Positions 15,614 through 23,997 of a DNA stretch of 64,000 bases are shown piece after piece (within the stretch, counting starts at the first letter, position 1; every line of letters begins with the position of its first letter). Made by a program: the position numbers and the translations under genes. The notes beneath the pieces are model-generated. The model searched no databases. It saw nothing but the letters and a program-made list of their open reading frames with translations, and was not told the DNA's origin. Origin of the DNA: Sphingomonadaceae bacterium OTU29LAMAA1 (GTDB taxonomy: Bacteria; Pseudomonadota; Alphaproteobacteria; Sphingomonadales; Sphingomonadaceae); contig CP099617.1 in the NCBI GenBank assembly GCA_024072375.1, forward strand, positions 2,336,001-2,400,000. Reading direction: 5' to 3'.

Positions 15614-17458
15614 ATGCCTCCCGCCGATCCCACCCAGCAGACGCGCGCCGACCAGCCGCTGCTGCCGACCCTTCGCCGCTTTCTCCCCTACCTCTGGCCC
15701 GCGGGTCAGACCGGCCTGAAGGTGCGCATCGTCGTTGCGATGGGCTTCGTCGTGCTGAGCAAGCTCGTGCAGGTGTTCGGCGCTGCCTACACGCTGAAAT
15801 ATGCCGTCGACCGGATGAGCGTCGGCGACCGCGGCGTTGCTACGATCGTGATCCTGCTGGTGATCGGTTATGCCGCGTCCCGGTTTTCGACGACGCTGTT
15901 CGACAATGCCCGCAACGCGGTGTTCGAGCGGGTGGGGCAGGATGCGACGCGGCGTCTGGCAGCGAACGTCTTTCGCCACCTGCACGGGCTGAGCCTGCGC
16001 TTTCACCTCGAACGGCGCACGGGCGCGGTGACCAAGGTCGTCGAGCGCGGCACCAAGAGCATCGACACGATGCTGTATTTCCTGCTGTTCAACATCGCGC
16101 CGACAGTGCTCGAACTGGCGCTGGTCCTCGGCATCTTCTGGCACAGCTTCGGCTGGCCGCTGGTCGCGGCGACGGTGGCGATGGTCGCGGTCTATATCCT
16201 GTTCACGCAAAAGGTGACCGACTGGCGCAACGCGCTGCGCGCGCGGATGAACGACCTCGACACGGGGGCGGTCGCGCATGCCGTCGATTCGCTGCTGAAT
16301 TTCGAGACGGTGAAGTATTTCGGCGCCGAGGAGCGCGAGGCGAAGCGCTACGACGACGCCATTTCCGCTTATGCCGCCGCCGCGACCAAGTCGGAGAACA
16401 GCCTGGCGTGGCTCAACGTCGGGCAGGCGCTGATCACCAACCTGATGCTAGGCGGCGGTATGGCCTATGTCGCGTGGGGATGGAGCCAGGGCCGGTTCTC
16501 CGCTGGCGACGTGGTGTTCGTGTCGACGCTGCTGGCGCAGTTGTTCCGGCCGCTCGACCTGCTTGGTATGGTCTATCGCACCATCCGGCAGGGCGTGATC
16601 GACATGGCGAGCATGTTCGCGTTGATCGATACACCGGCCGAGGTGACCGACGCGCCGGGCGCAGCACCGCTGGCGGTGGCGCGGGGTCACGTGCGGTTCG
16701 AGGGCGTGCGGTTCGGCTATGATCCGGAGCGGGAAATCTTGCACGGGCTCGATCTGGATATTCCCGCCGGCAATACCGTCGCGGTGGTCGGGCCGTCGGG
16801 GGCGGGCAAGTCGACGCTCGCGCGGCTGATGTACCGCTTCTACGACGTCGGCGCGGGGCGGATCACGATCGACGGGCAGGACATCCGCGACGTGCAGCAG
16901 GCGTCGTTGCGCGCGGTGATCGGCATCGTGCCGCAGGACACCGTGCTGTTCAACGACACGATCGGTTACAATATCGCCTACGGCCGCGAGGGTGCGGGCC
17001 GCGCCGAGATCGAGGGTGCGGCGCAGGGCGCGGCGATCGCCGGGTTTATCGAACGCCAGCCGGATGGCTACGACACCCGCGTCGGCGAACGCGGCCTGAA
17101 GCTGTCGGGCGGCGAGAAACAGCGCGTAGCGATCGCGCGGACGCTGCTCAAGAACCCGCCGATCCTGATCCTCGACGAGGCGACGAGCGCGCTCGACAGC
17201 CGGACGGAGGCGGATATCCTCGCGACGCTGCAAGCGATCGAGCAGGGGCGGACGACGATCGTCATCGCGCACCGGCTGTCGACGGTGGTGCATGCGGACC
17301 AGATCGTCGTGCTCGACGGCGGCGTGGTGGCCGAGCGCGGCACCCATGGCGAGCTGCTGCGGCTGGGCGGGCTGTATGCCGAGATGTGGGCACGGCAGGC
17401 GCAGGAGCGCGACGACGATGTGCCAGGCGCGAGCGAGGGTGCACTGGCAGCGGAGTGA
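15614..17458 (+). CDS. Atm1-type ABC exporter (heavy metal / glutathione conjugate)
   Basis: Half-size ABC exporter of 614 residues. The N-terminal six-helix membrane domain spans about residues 35-320 and the ATPase domain follows. Walker A (GPSGAGKST), Q-loop (VPQDTVLFND), signature (LSGGEKQR) and Walker B with D-loop (ILILDEATSALD) are all visible. The membrane-domain stretch LSLRFHLERRTGAVTKVVERGTKSI is typical of the Atm1/HMT1 subfamily, which includes the structurally studied Novosphingobium exporter of glutathione derivatives. It is predicted to export glutathione-complexed metals or persulfides across the inner membrane. Confidence 0.92.
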   Translation: MPPADPTQQTRADQPLLPTLRRFLPYLWPAGQTGLKVRIVVAMGFVVLSKLVQVFGAAYTLKYAVDRMSVGDRGVATIVILLVIGYAASRFSTTLFDNARNAVFERVGQDATRRLAANVFRHLHGLSLRFHLERRTGAVTKVVERGTKSIDTMLYFLLFNIAPTVLELALVLGIFWHSFGWPLVAATVAMVAVYILFTQKVTDWRNALRARMNDLDTGAVAHAVDSLLNFETVKYFGAEEREAKRYDDAISAYAAAATKSENSLAWLNVGQALITNLMLGGGMAYVAWGWSQGRFSAGDVVFVSTLLAQLFRPLDLLGMVYRTIRQGVIDMASMFALIDTPAEVTDAPGAAPLAVARGHVRFEGVRFGYDPEREILHGLDLDIPAGNTVAVVGPSGAGKSTLARLMYRFYDVGAGRITIDGQDIRDVQQASLRAVIGIVPQDTVLFNDTIGYNIAYGREGAGRAEIEGAAQGAAIAGFIERQPDGYDTRVGERGLKLSGGEKQRVAIARTLLKNPPILILDEATSALDSRTEADILATLQAIEQGRTTIVIAHRLSTVVHADQIVVLDGGVVAERGTHGELLRLGGLYAEMWARQAQERDDDVPGASEGALAAE

Positions 17459-17464
17459 TCCGCG

Positions 17465-18391
17465 TCATCCCCCGCAGGTGAGACGGATCACGTCGGCGGT
17501 ACGATCGAACACGATCGACGAGCAGTGCCGCAACTGATCCGCGCCGAGCGAGATGGTGTCACGGCGCGTGTCGCGCTTCTTGCCCTTGGCGACGACGACG
17601 ATCTCGTCCGGGTCGGCCGCCGGGGCATCCGCTTCGTGGATCGCTGCGGCATTGCCGAAATCACTGGTGCGGACGCCCAATGCCCCGATCGCGAGCGCGC
17701 CGACGCGCAGCGGCTTGCGTAGAATGAGGTCACGCACCGGCCTTTCGACACCGAAGAAGATTTCGGTGGGCACGGCGGCACCCGATACGACGCCGTCATG
17801 TGCCGCCGCCAGCCGCACGGCGGCAGCGGCGGTTGCCAGCGACCGCGCGTGATAGGGGTCGAAGCGAACCCGCATCGGCACACCGCCGACGTCAATCCGC
17901 GCAAACGTGGTGCTGAAATTGCCGAACAGGCCGAAGGCGGCGGTGTCATGCGCCGCCGGGAGCGTAACGGTGGTTTCGCCCGGCCCGGGTGCACGGAGCT
18001 GAAAACGGACGATCGGTTCCGGCATGGCAGCAGGTCCGACACTGGCATCGAAACCGGGCGCAAACGGTCGTTCGGCCCAGCCGACGCGGCGCTTCGCAGC
18101 GCCACCGCCGAAATCGACCGGCACGCCCTGCGTTCGTGTCGAGACGCGGGTGCCACCGACCGAATAGGCGATTCCGATGCCCCAGCTGCCCTCCAGCTTC
18201 AGCTTCGCCCGTTCGGCGAGCGCGAAATCGATCAACGGCATTGCCGGCGCGGCGGGATCGATGCGGGTGCGGGCGGGCAGCCCGGCGATCTGCGCCGCGA
18301 TCACACCGTCCCCGGTGACCAAGCGTTCCTGCGGTGCCTTGGCGGCGCCGACGAGTAGCAGGGCCGTCATCGCCATGATCGTCGCGCGCAT
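17465..18391 (-). CDS. Hypothetical exported protein
   Basis: Unrecognised protein of about 308 residues with a signal-like N-terminus (MRATIMAMTALLLVGAAKA). The body contains alternating beta-rich segments, an Ala/Asp-rich linker followed by EIVVVAKGKKRDTRRDT, and a C-terminal Cys pair (RHCSSI and RLTCGG) that could form a disulfide. ATG 18391 is chosen to place the signal peptide first; an earlier start at 18448 would bury it. It is convergent with the Atm1 exporter, with only 6 bp between the stop codons. Confidence 0.65.
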   Translation of the reverse strand: MRATIMAMTALLLVGAAKAPQERLVTGDGVIAAQIAGLPARTRIDPAAPAMPLIDFALAERAKLKLEGSWGIGIAYSVGGTRVSTRTQGVPVDFGGGAAKRRVGWAERPFAPGFDASVGPAAMPEPIVRFQLRAPGPGETTVTLPAAHDTAAFGLFGNFSTTFARIDVGGVPMRVRFDPYHARSLATAAAAVRLAAAHDGVVSGAAVPTEIFFGVERPVRDLILRKPLRVGALAIGALGVRTSDFGNAAAIHEADAPAADPDEIVVVAKGKKRDTRRDTISLGADQLRHCSSIVFDRTADVIRLTCGG

Positions 18392-18453
18392 CGTTGTTCT
18401 CCCTTGCGCGTCAGCAGAGCGGCGGATCGTGTCGTTTCGGTGGCGCAATCATG

Positions 18454-19113
18454 TCACATGCGCGCTTTACGGCGATGCCAGAACCACCAGGAGAAGATGA
18501 GTGGCGGGATGACGGCGACGGCGATGCCGCCGAGGACGAACGCCTGCCGTGCCGCCGGTTCGATCGGCAACAGCGCCGCACCGACCAGCATCGCGCCGCC
18601 CAGGATCATGGTGCGCGCCCCGAACCGGTGCGTCGCGATCCAGTTTTCCGGATCCGTCAGCGTCCATGGCGTGCGAATGCCGACGAAGAAGCCGGGCCGC
18701 GACTTGGGCAGCGCATTGCCGATCACGATCAGGAGCACGCCCCCGGCCGCCAGCGGCAGCGCCGCGGGAAGCCACAACCCGAACGCGGGTGCGGCGATGA
18801 CGATCTCCACCAGCACCAGCATGGCGAGGACCCCGGCCCAGGCGGTGCGATACAGCGGCGCGCTTTGCTCCAGCCGGTGCTGCATCGGCTCGATCCGCGG
18901 CAGGATGGCGAGCAACAGGCTGACGACCCCGGCGATCGCAACCGGCATGAACAAGGCGCGCGACGCCTCCGCGAAGCCGTCCGCCTGACCCGCCGCGTTC
19001 CAGTGGATCGGCAAGCGCGTCCCCGGCGGCAACCGCTGCACCGCCAGCGCAGCCACCAGTCCCATCGCCGCCACCACGATGGCCGAAACGAACGTGATCC
19101 GTCGGTACGTCAT
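18454..19113 (-). CDS. SdpI family membrane protein
   Basis: 219-residue membrane protein with a DUF1648 N-terminus (LPIHWNAAGQADGFA) and a C-terminal SdpI core (FFVGIRTPWTLTDPENWIATHRFGAR). About six hydrophobic segments are present. In Bacillus subtilis SdpI gives immunity to the SdpC killing factor and sequesters the repressor SdpR; no sdpABC-like toxin genes are seen here. The ATG overlaps the stop codon of the adjacent ArsR-type repressor (ATGA at 19110-19113), so the two are translated as a coupled pair. Confidence 0.88.
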   Translation of the reverse strand: MTYRRITFVSAIVVAAMGLVAALAVQRLPPGTRLPIHWNAAGQADGFAEASRALFMPVAIAGVVSLLLAILPRIEPMQHRLEQSAPLYRTAWAGVLAMLVLVEIVIAAPAFGLWLPAALPLAAGGVLLIVIGNALPKSRPGFFVGIRTPWTLTDPENWIATHRFGARTMILGGAMLVGAALLPIEPAARQAFVLGGIAVAVIPPLIFSWWFWHRRKARM

Positions 19114-19424
19114 GTCGTCTTCCCCTGTTCGCCCGTATCGCCATCCACATCGTCGTCCGCATCGGCACCGACCTTCAGCCGGCCCATGAACGCCATCATC
19201 ACCTCTTCGAGCGCAGAGAGGTTGAGGGTGTAAAGCGTGCTCGTCCCCCGACTTTCGCCCTGGATCAGTCCGGCGTCGCGCAGCCGCGCGAAATGGCCGG
19301 ACATCGTCGGCTTCGATACGTCGAAGGCATCGGCGAGTTCGCCAGCCGTCATGCCGCCACGCTTGAGCAGTTCAAGTATGCGGCGACGCGTCGGGTGCGC
19401 CAGGGCATCGAACACCTTGTCCAT
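19110..19424 (-). CDS. ArsR-family repressor, SdpR-like
   Basis: 104-residue winged-helix regulator. It opens MDKVFDALAHPTRRRILELL, and the recognition region is TAGELADAFDVSKPTMSGHFARLRDAGLI. The acidic C-terminal tail (ADADDDVDGD) is unusual. There is no metal-binding Cys pair, so it is not a classic metal sensor. It is the partner of the downstream SdpI-like membrane protein. A consensus promoter with repeated TTAGC/GCTAA half-sites lies immediately upstream, and the predicted transcript starts at or next to the ATG, indicating an autorepressed leaderless message. Confidence 0.88.
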   Translation of the reverse strand: MDKVFDALAHPTRRRILELLKRGGMTAGELADAFDVSKPTMSGHFARLRDAGLIQGESRGTSTLYTLNLSALEEVMMAFMGRLKVGADADDDVDGDTGEQGKTT

Positions 19425-19430
19425 CCCGGC

Positions 19431-19459
19431 AATTTAGCACTGCGGCTAATTAGCGTCAA
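19431..19459 (-). promoter_or_regulatory. sdpRI promoter with overlapping operator
   Basis: On the minus strand TTGACG (19459-19454), a 17-base spacer and TAAATT (19436-19431) form a good sigma-70 promoter. The -10 ends six bases before the ATG at 19424. The spacer holds the perfect palindrome GCTAATTAGC (19445-19454). A further TTAGC at 19434-19438 makes TTAGC-N6-GCTAA with it. These half-sites are the likely binding site of the SdpR-like repressor. Confidence 0.6.
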
Positions 19460-19511
19460 CCCTAACAAGATCATCTCGACGCTCGACGGTTGCGCGCCTA
19501 CATGGGCGGCA

Positions 19512-21281
19512 ATGATCCCCGATCCTCTTCCGACATTGTCACGCGTCTTTGGTTTTCCCGGTTTTCGCGGCGTGCAGGCGGATGTCGTCGAGCGGGTGCT
19601 GGCGGGTGAGCGGACCTTGGGCGTCATGCCGACCGGAGCGGGCAAATCGCTCTGTTACCAGCTACCCTCTGTGATGCTCGACGGCACCTGTGTGGTGGTC
19701 AGCCCGCTGATCGCGCTGATGCACGACCAGCTGCGCGCCGCCGAGGCGGTCGGCATCCGTGCCGCGACGCTGACCAGCGCCGACCAGAACCGCGCGGAAT
19801 CGATTGCGCGGTTCAGGGCGGGCGAGCTCGACCTGCTGTATATCGCGCCCGAACGCGCCTCGACCGGGCATTTCCGCGAATTGCTCGGCAGCGCGAAGCT
19901 CAGCCTGTTCGCGATCGACGAAGCACATTGCGTCAGCGAATGGGGGCACGATTTCCGCCCCGATTACCGGCTGCTCGCGCCGCTGATGGACGCGTTTCCG
20001 GACGTGCCACGACTGGCGCTGACCGCGACCGCGGATGCGCATACCCGCAGCGACATCCTGCAACAGCTGGGCATTCCTCAGGACGGCCTGATCGTCTCCG
20101 GCTTCGACCGGCCCAACATCCGCTATGCGATCAGCCCGAAGGCGAACACGACCAAGCAGATCGCCGACGTGATCGCCGCGACGCCCGGCCCCGGCATCGT
20201 CTATGCCCAGACCCGCGCCGCGACCGAAAAGCTGGCCGAGGCGCTGGGCCGGACCGGACGGCCGACGCGGGCGTATCATGCAGGCCTCGACCCGCACATC
20301 CGCCAGAAGAACCAGGCCGATTTCGTCGCGTCGGAGGATATGGTGATCTGCGCGACGGTGGCGTTCGGGATGGGGATCGACAAGCCCGACGTCCGGTTCG
20401 TCGCCCATGCCGGGCTGCCGAAATCGATCGAGGCCTATTATCAGGAGACCGGGCGCGCGGGCCGCGACGGCGACCCGGCGGTGGCGCATCTGTTCTGGGG
20501 CGCGGAGGATTTCGCCCGCGCGCGTCAGAGGATCGGCGAGGTCGAGCCGGAGCGGCAGGCGGGGGAACGGACGCGGCTGGCGGCGCTGGGGGCACTGGTC
20601 GAAACCGCAGGGTGTCGCCGTCGCATCCTGCTGAAGCATTTCGGCGAGGATCGGCTGGAGGATTGCGGCAATTGCGACAATTGCCTGGGGTCCCCCGATG
20701 CGATCGACGCGACGCAGACCGCGATGAAGTTTCTGTCGGCCGTCTTCCGGACCGGGCAGTTGTTCGGCGTCGGCTATGTCGAGCAGGTGCTGCTGGGCCA
20801 GTCGACCGAGCGCAGCGTCGATCGCGGGCATGAAGCGCTGTCGGTCTGGGGCATCGTCGAAGGCGAGGAAGCGGCGCTGATCAAGCCGGTGGCACGTGCG
20901 TTGCTGCTGCGCGACGCCCTGCGGACGAACGCGCATGGCGGACTGGAGTTCGGGCCGGGGGCGCGACTGATCCTGAAGGAGGGCGCACGGGTGACGCTGG
21001 TGCTGCCGCCCAAGCGCACCCGATCGAAGAAGCGCGATGCGGGCGCGGCGGCCAATCCCGCGGACAATCCGCTGTTCGAGGCGTTGCGCACCTGCCGTCG
21101 TGATCTCGCCAAGGAGGCGGGCGTGCCGCCATACGTGATCTTCCACGATTCGGTGCTGCGTGACATGGCGGCGCAACGGCCAGCCAGTCGGGCAGAGTTG
21201 ATGCACCTGTCCGGTATCGGCGCGCGCAAGCTCGACGCGTATGGCGACGCGTTTCTGGATGTCATCCGGGGGATGGGATGA
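19512..21281 (+). CDS. recQ: ATP-dependent DNA helicase RecQ
   Basis: RecQ helicase of 589 residues that unwinds DNA 3'-5' in recombination and fork repair. Walker A is seen in MPTGAGKSLCYQLP, the DExH box in AIDEAHCVSEWGHDFRPDYR, and motif VI near YYQETGRAGRDG. The zinc-binding RecQ-Ct region has four Cys (around CRRRILLKHF and DCGNCDNC). A single HRDC domain closes the protein (RAELMHLSGIGARKLDAYGD). ATG 19512 starts directly before the conserved LSRVFGFPGFRGVQ. It is divergent from the SdpR/SdpI pair. Confidence 0.95.
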   Translation: MIPDPLPTLSRVFGFPGFRGVQADVVERVLAGERTLGVMPTGAGKSLCYQLPSVMLDGTCVVVSPLIALMHDQLRAAEAVGIRAATLTSADQNRAESIARFRAGELDLLYIAPERASTGHFRELLGSAKLSLFAIDEAHCVSEWGHDFRPDYRLLAPLMDAFPDVPRLALTATADAHTRSDILQQLGIPQDGLIVSGFDRPNIRYAISPKANTTKQIADVIAATPGPGIVYAQTRAATEKLAEALGRTGRPTRAYHAGLDPHIRQKNQADFVASEDMVICATVAFGMGIDKPDVRFVAHAGLPKSIEAYYQETGRAGRDGDPAVAHLFWGAEDFARARQRIGEVEPERQAGERTRLAALGALVETAGCRRRILLKHFGEDRLEDCGNCDNCLGSPDAIDATQTAMKFLSAVFRTGQLFGVGYVEQVLLGQSTERSVDRGHEALSVWGIVEGEEAALIKPVARALLLRDALRTNAHGGLEFGPGARLILKEGARVTLVLPPKRTRSKKRDAGAAANPADNPLFEALRTCRRDLAKEAGVPPYVIFHDSVLRDMAAQRPASRAELMHLSGIGARKLDAYGDAFLDVIRGMG

Positions 21282-21288
21282 CCTTCAG

Positions 21289-21400
21289 GTCCTCCCCCGC
21301 GAGGGGGAGGTACGCGTCGCATTTGACGGCTTGCGCAAACGCCTCCTCCGCCATTCGCTGCGTGGACGATCCCTTCCCCGCCGAAGCGAGAGAGGATCTG
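21289..21400. repeat. Intergenic GC-rich palindromic repeat
   Basis: It starts with the hairpin TCCTCCCCCGCGAGGGGGAGGT and continues with degenerate sequence (GACGGCTTGCGCAAACGCCT) resembling the 9.5 kb element. It lies directly after the recQ stop codon and may act as its terminator. Confidence 0.7.
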
Positions 21401-21462
21401 GAAATTGCCGATTCCTGACCAAAACAGCTGACGCGTCACGGTTGATCGCGTATCGGCACCGG

Positions 21463-21897
21463 ATGGCCGACATCCGCACCATCAACGAATCCATCAGCGT
21501 CGCTCCGCAGATCACGCCGGACGACATCGCCGCGATCAAGGCGGCGGGCTTCAAGGCGATTGTCAACAATCGCCCCGACGACGAGGAAGGCGATCAACCG
21601 GAAGGCGACGCGATCCGCACCGCGGCAGAGGCGGCAGGGCTGAGCTATGCCGCGATCCCGATCACGCACGCTGGCTTTTCGCACCCGCAGATCGACGCGA
21701 TGACGCAGGTGCTGGTCACCACCGACGGACCGGTGCTCGCATATTGCCGGTCGGGCACACGCAGCTGCAACCTGTGGGCACTCGCTGCGGCCAAGGCCGG
21801 TCGCGATCCCGAGCTGCTGGTCGGCCAGGCACGCGCCGCGGGCTATGACCTGTCGGGTATGCGGCCGACGCTGGACGCACTCGCCGGCGGCCAGTGA
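21463..21897 (+). CDS. TIGR01244 family protein (phosphatase/sulfurtransferase-like)
   Basis: 144-residue protein of the family also fused to beta-lactamase-like hydrolases (Blh N-terminal domain). The opening TINESISVAPQITPDDIAAIKAAGFKAIVNNRPDDEE is characteristic. The catalytic loop YCRSGTRS carries the Cys-x5-Arg of dual-specificity phosphatase-like or sulfurtransferase enzymes. Roles in sulfide oxidation or biofilm-linked metabolism are described for relatives; the substrate here is unknown. ATG 21463 is chosen because the family motif starts there. It overlaps the next gene by one base (TGATG). Confidence 0.87.
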   Translation: MADIRTINESISVAPQITPDDIAAIKAAGFKAIVNNRPDDEEGDQPEGDAIRTAAEAAGLSYAAIPITHAGFSHPQIDAMTQVLVTTDGPVLAYCRSGTRSCNLWALAAAKAGRDPELLVGQARAAGYDLSGMRPTLDALAGGQ

Positions 21898-22334
21898 TGG
21901 CCCGCATCGACGATTCGACGCTGGGCATGGCGATCGTCGGCGGCATAGCGCTGTTGCTGCTGATCGTCGGTATCGTCACATTGCTGCGTCGAAAGCGAAC
22001 GGCACGCATCGCCAGTCCCGAGGAAGCGGCGGACGCCGCCGAGCAGGCACTCGCCGGCTTCGATACGCAGGGTGCGGTCGTCGGTGCCGACGGCGGCGGT
22101 GCCTTGGCAATCGATCGCGCCGGCCGGGTGGCGGTGATGACGCGCGACGGCAAGGGCATTGCGGTGCGGGAAGTGGCGTGGAGCGCGCTGCGATCGACCG
22201 TCGATGGCATCCTGATCGATACCGGCGAGCGCCAGTTGGGCGAGGTGCTGGTCGCCGGCGTCGATGCCCTCGACGTCCGCCGGCTCGCGCCGACGGACCT
22301 CAAACGGCTGGTACCGGAATTCGCGCGAAACTGA
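21897..22334 (+). CDS. Hypothetical single-pass membrane protein
   Basis: About 145 residues with one membrane segment near residues 10-30 (MAIVGGIALLLLIVGIVTLL) and a positively charged flank (RRKRT). A soluble cytoplasmic domain follows, with weak repeats of Ala/Asp/Val. I do not recognise a family. It is translationally coupled to the TIGR01244 gene (TGATG overlap), so the two products may act together. Confidence 0.7.
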   Translation: MARIDDSTLGMAIVGGIALLLLIVGIVTLLRRKRTARIASPEEAADAAEQALAGFDTQGAVVGADGGGALAIDRAGRVAVMTRDGKGIAVREVAWSALRSTVDGILIDTGERQLGEVLVAGVDALDVRRLAPTDLKRLVPEFARN

Positions 22335-22354
22335 GCGCGCGACCGGACGAACCC

Positions 22355-22852
22355 TTACGGCGTGTCGCGACCGCCGCCACCGCCACCGCCGCCGCCCGGT
22401 CCACCTGTGCCCGCCGCGCCGACGGTGCCGATGTTACCGAACAGATCCTCGAAGAAGCCACGCTTCCTGCCCAGCGTCGGCGTGGTCTTGCCATACGGAT
22501 CGATGCTGGCGACCTGATCGACGCCGGTGCGCGTGATCGACTTCACCGTACCGTTGGGATCGAAGCTGATCTTCAGCGTGATCTGGTCCTTGGCCTTGGG
22601 CTTCTGGAAATTGAGGTTGCGGCTGTCGCGCGCGACGTAATACCAGTCCTCCGCACCGAACTGGCTCGCGATCGTCGGGCGACCCAGCACCGTCGCCACC
22701 GACTGACGCGTATCGACGCCGGGCTGGACCGAATTCACCAGGTCGACGTCGACGATATAGCCCTGATGCGAACGCAGCGGCGCGCACGCCCCCGCCGCGA
22801 CGGTCAGCCCGAGACCCATGATCAGGCCGGTACGGGCAAAGGATACGCTCAT
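22355..22852 (-). CDS. bamE: Outer membrane protein assembly factor BamE
   Basis: BamE lipoprotein of about 165 residues, a subunit of the BAM complex that inserts beta-barrel proteins. It has a signal peptide with lipobox Cys in VAAGACAP, then SHQGYIVDVDLVNSVQPGVDTRQSVATVLGRPT and DWYYVARDSR, which are the family core. The C-terminal tail is an unusually Gly-rich run (about nine Gly) before RDTP. ATG 22852 has GGAG upstream. It is divergent from the cytochrome bc1 chaperone gene. Confidence 0.92.
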   Translation of the reverse strand: MSVSFARTGLIMGLGLTVAAGACAPLRSHQGYIVDVDLVNSVQPGVDTRQSVATVLGRPTIASQFGAEDWYYVARDSRNLNFQKPKAKDQITLKISFDPNGTVKSITRTGVDQVASIDPYGKTTPTLGRKRGFFEDLFGNIGTVGAAGTGGPGGGGGGGGGRDTP

Positions 22853-22924
22853 CACTATCTCCAGCGGCAGGGCGCGCATGGTCGATTGCATCGCCCGCCA
22901 ATCGCCTCGATATGCGAGGAACGG

Positions 22925-23479
22925 ATGAGCTTCAAGCGCCGGGTGGCAGGCGCGCAACGACAAGGACGCGATGTGAGCTGGTGGGGACGGTTGTTCGGCG
23001 AACGACGCGATGCGGCGCTGCCGCTGTATAATGCGGTGGTGACGCAGGGTCGCGCCGAACATTGGTATGTCGCGGGCGGGGTTCCTGACACCGTCGACGG
23101 GCGGTTCGACATGATCGCCGCGGTGCTGACGATGGTGTTGTTGCGGCTGGAGGCGGAGCCGGACGCCGCGGCGCTGCAGGCACATCTGACCGAACGCTTC
23201 GTCGACGACATGGACGGCCAGCTGCGTCAGATGGGGATCGGCGACATCGTCGTCGGCAAGCATATCGGCAAGATGATGAGCATGCTGGGCGGACGGCTGG
23301 GCGCCTATCGCGACGGGCTGGCGGCGGGCGATCTGACGCCGGCACTGGTCCGCAACCTGTATCGCGGCGCGACGCCGGCGCCCGCCGCGGTGGCGCACGT
23401 AGCGGATGCGCTGACCGCGATGCACGTGGCGCTGGCGACGGCGCCGCTCGATCGACTGACCGCAGGAGAGCTGGCATGA
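22925..23479 (+). CDS. Ubiquinol-cytochrome c chaperone (CBP3 family)
   Basis: 184-residue protein of the Ubiq_cyt_C_chap family, homologous to mitochondrial CBP3 that assists cytochrome bc1 assembly. Family stretches include LYNAVVTQGRAEHWYV, DTVDGRFDMIAAVLTMVLLRLE and ERFVDDMDGQLRQMGIGDIVVGKHIGKM. ATG 22925 has GAGGAA upstream. GTG 22973 (MSWWGRLFGERRD) also has AAGGA upstream and may be the real start. It overlaps the DUF177 gene by four bases. Confidence 0.9.
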   Translation: MSFKRRVAGAQRQGRDVSWWGRLFGERRDAALPLYNAVVTQGRAEHWYVAGGVPDTVDGRFDMIAAVLTMVLLRLEAEPDAAALQAHLTERFVDDMDGQLRQMGIGDIVVGKHIGKMMSMLGGRLGAYRDGLAAGDLTPALVRNLYRGATPAPAAVAHVADALTAMHVALATAPLDRLTAGELA

Positions 23480-23994
23480 CCCCCGAATTCAGCCGTCCCG
23501 AACGGCTCGACGCGATCGGCGCGGGCGAGCGCGAGGTGCGGATCGCGGCCGATGCCACCGAGCGTGCGAAGCTGGCGACGCGGTTCGGCGTGCTGTCGGT
23601 AGAGCGGCTGGAGGCGGTGCTGACGGTGCGTCAGGAGGCGGCAGGGATCGCGGTGCGCGGGCGTGTCACCGGGGCGGTGGTGCAAGCGTGTTCGGTGACC
23701 GGAGTACCGCTGGACGCGACGATCGACGAACCGGTCGCCCTCCTGTTCGTCGATTCGCTCGAAGAACAGGACGAGATAGAACTGGATGCGGGCGCGCTCG
23801 ATACGGTGGAGATCGAAGGCGGCGCGGTCGATCTCGGCGAGGCCGCGGCGGAGACGATGGCGCTGGCGCTCGATCCCTTCCCGCGCAGTCCGGGGGCGGA
23901 GGCGACGCTGCGCGAGGCGGGGGTGATCAGCGAGGATGAGCATCGTCCGCTCGGCGCGTTCGACGGACTGAAGGCGATGCTCGAAAAGCGGTAA
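23476..23994 (+). CDS. DUF177 / YceD family protein
   Basis: 172-residue YceD-like protein. The central segment GRVTGAVVQACSVTGVPLDATIDEPVALLFV is the family core. YceD homologues are linked to 23S rRNA accumulation and usually sit beside rpmF and plsX; here the neighbour is instead the CBP3 chaperone, an arrangement common in alphaproteobacteria. The zinc-binding Cys pair of some homologues is reduced to a single Cys. It overlaps the chaperone stop codon (ATGA). Confidence 0.88.
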   Translation: MTPEFSRPERLDAIGAGEREVRIAADATERAKLATRFGVLSVERLEAVLTVRQEAAGIAVRGRVTGAVVQACSVTGVPLDATIDEPVALLFVDSLEEQDEIELDAGALDTVEIEGGAVDLGEAAAETMALALDPFPRSPGAEATLREAGVISEDEHRPLGAFDGLKAMLEKR

Positions 23995-23997
23995 CCC

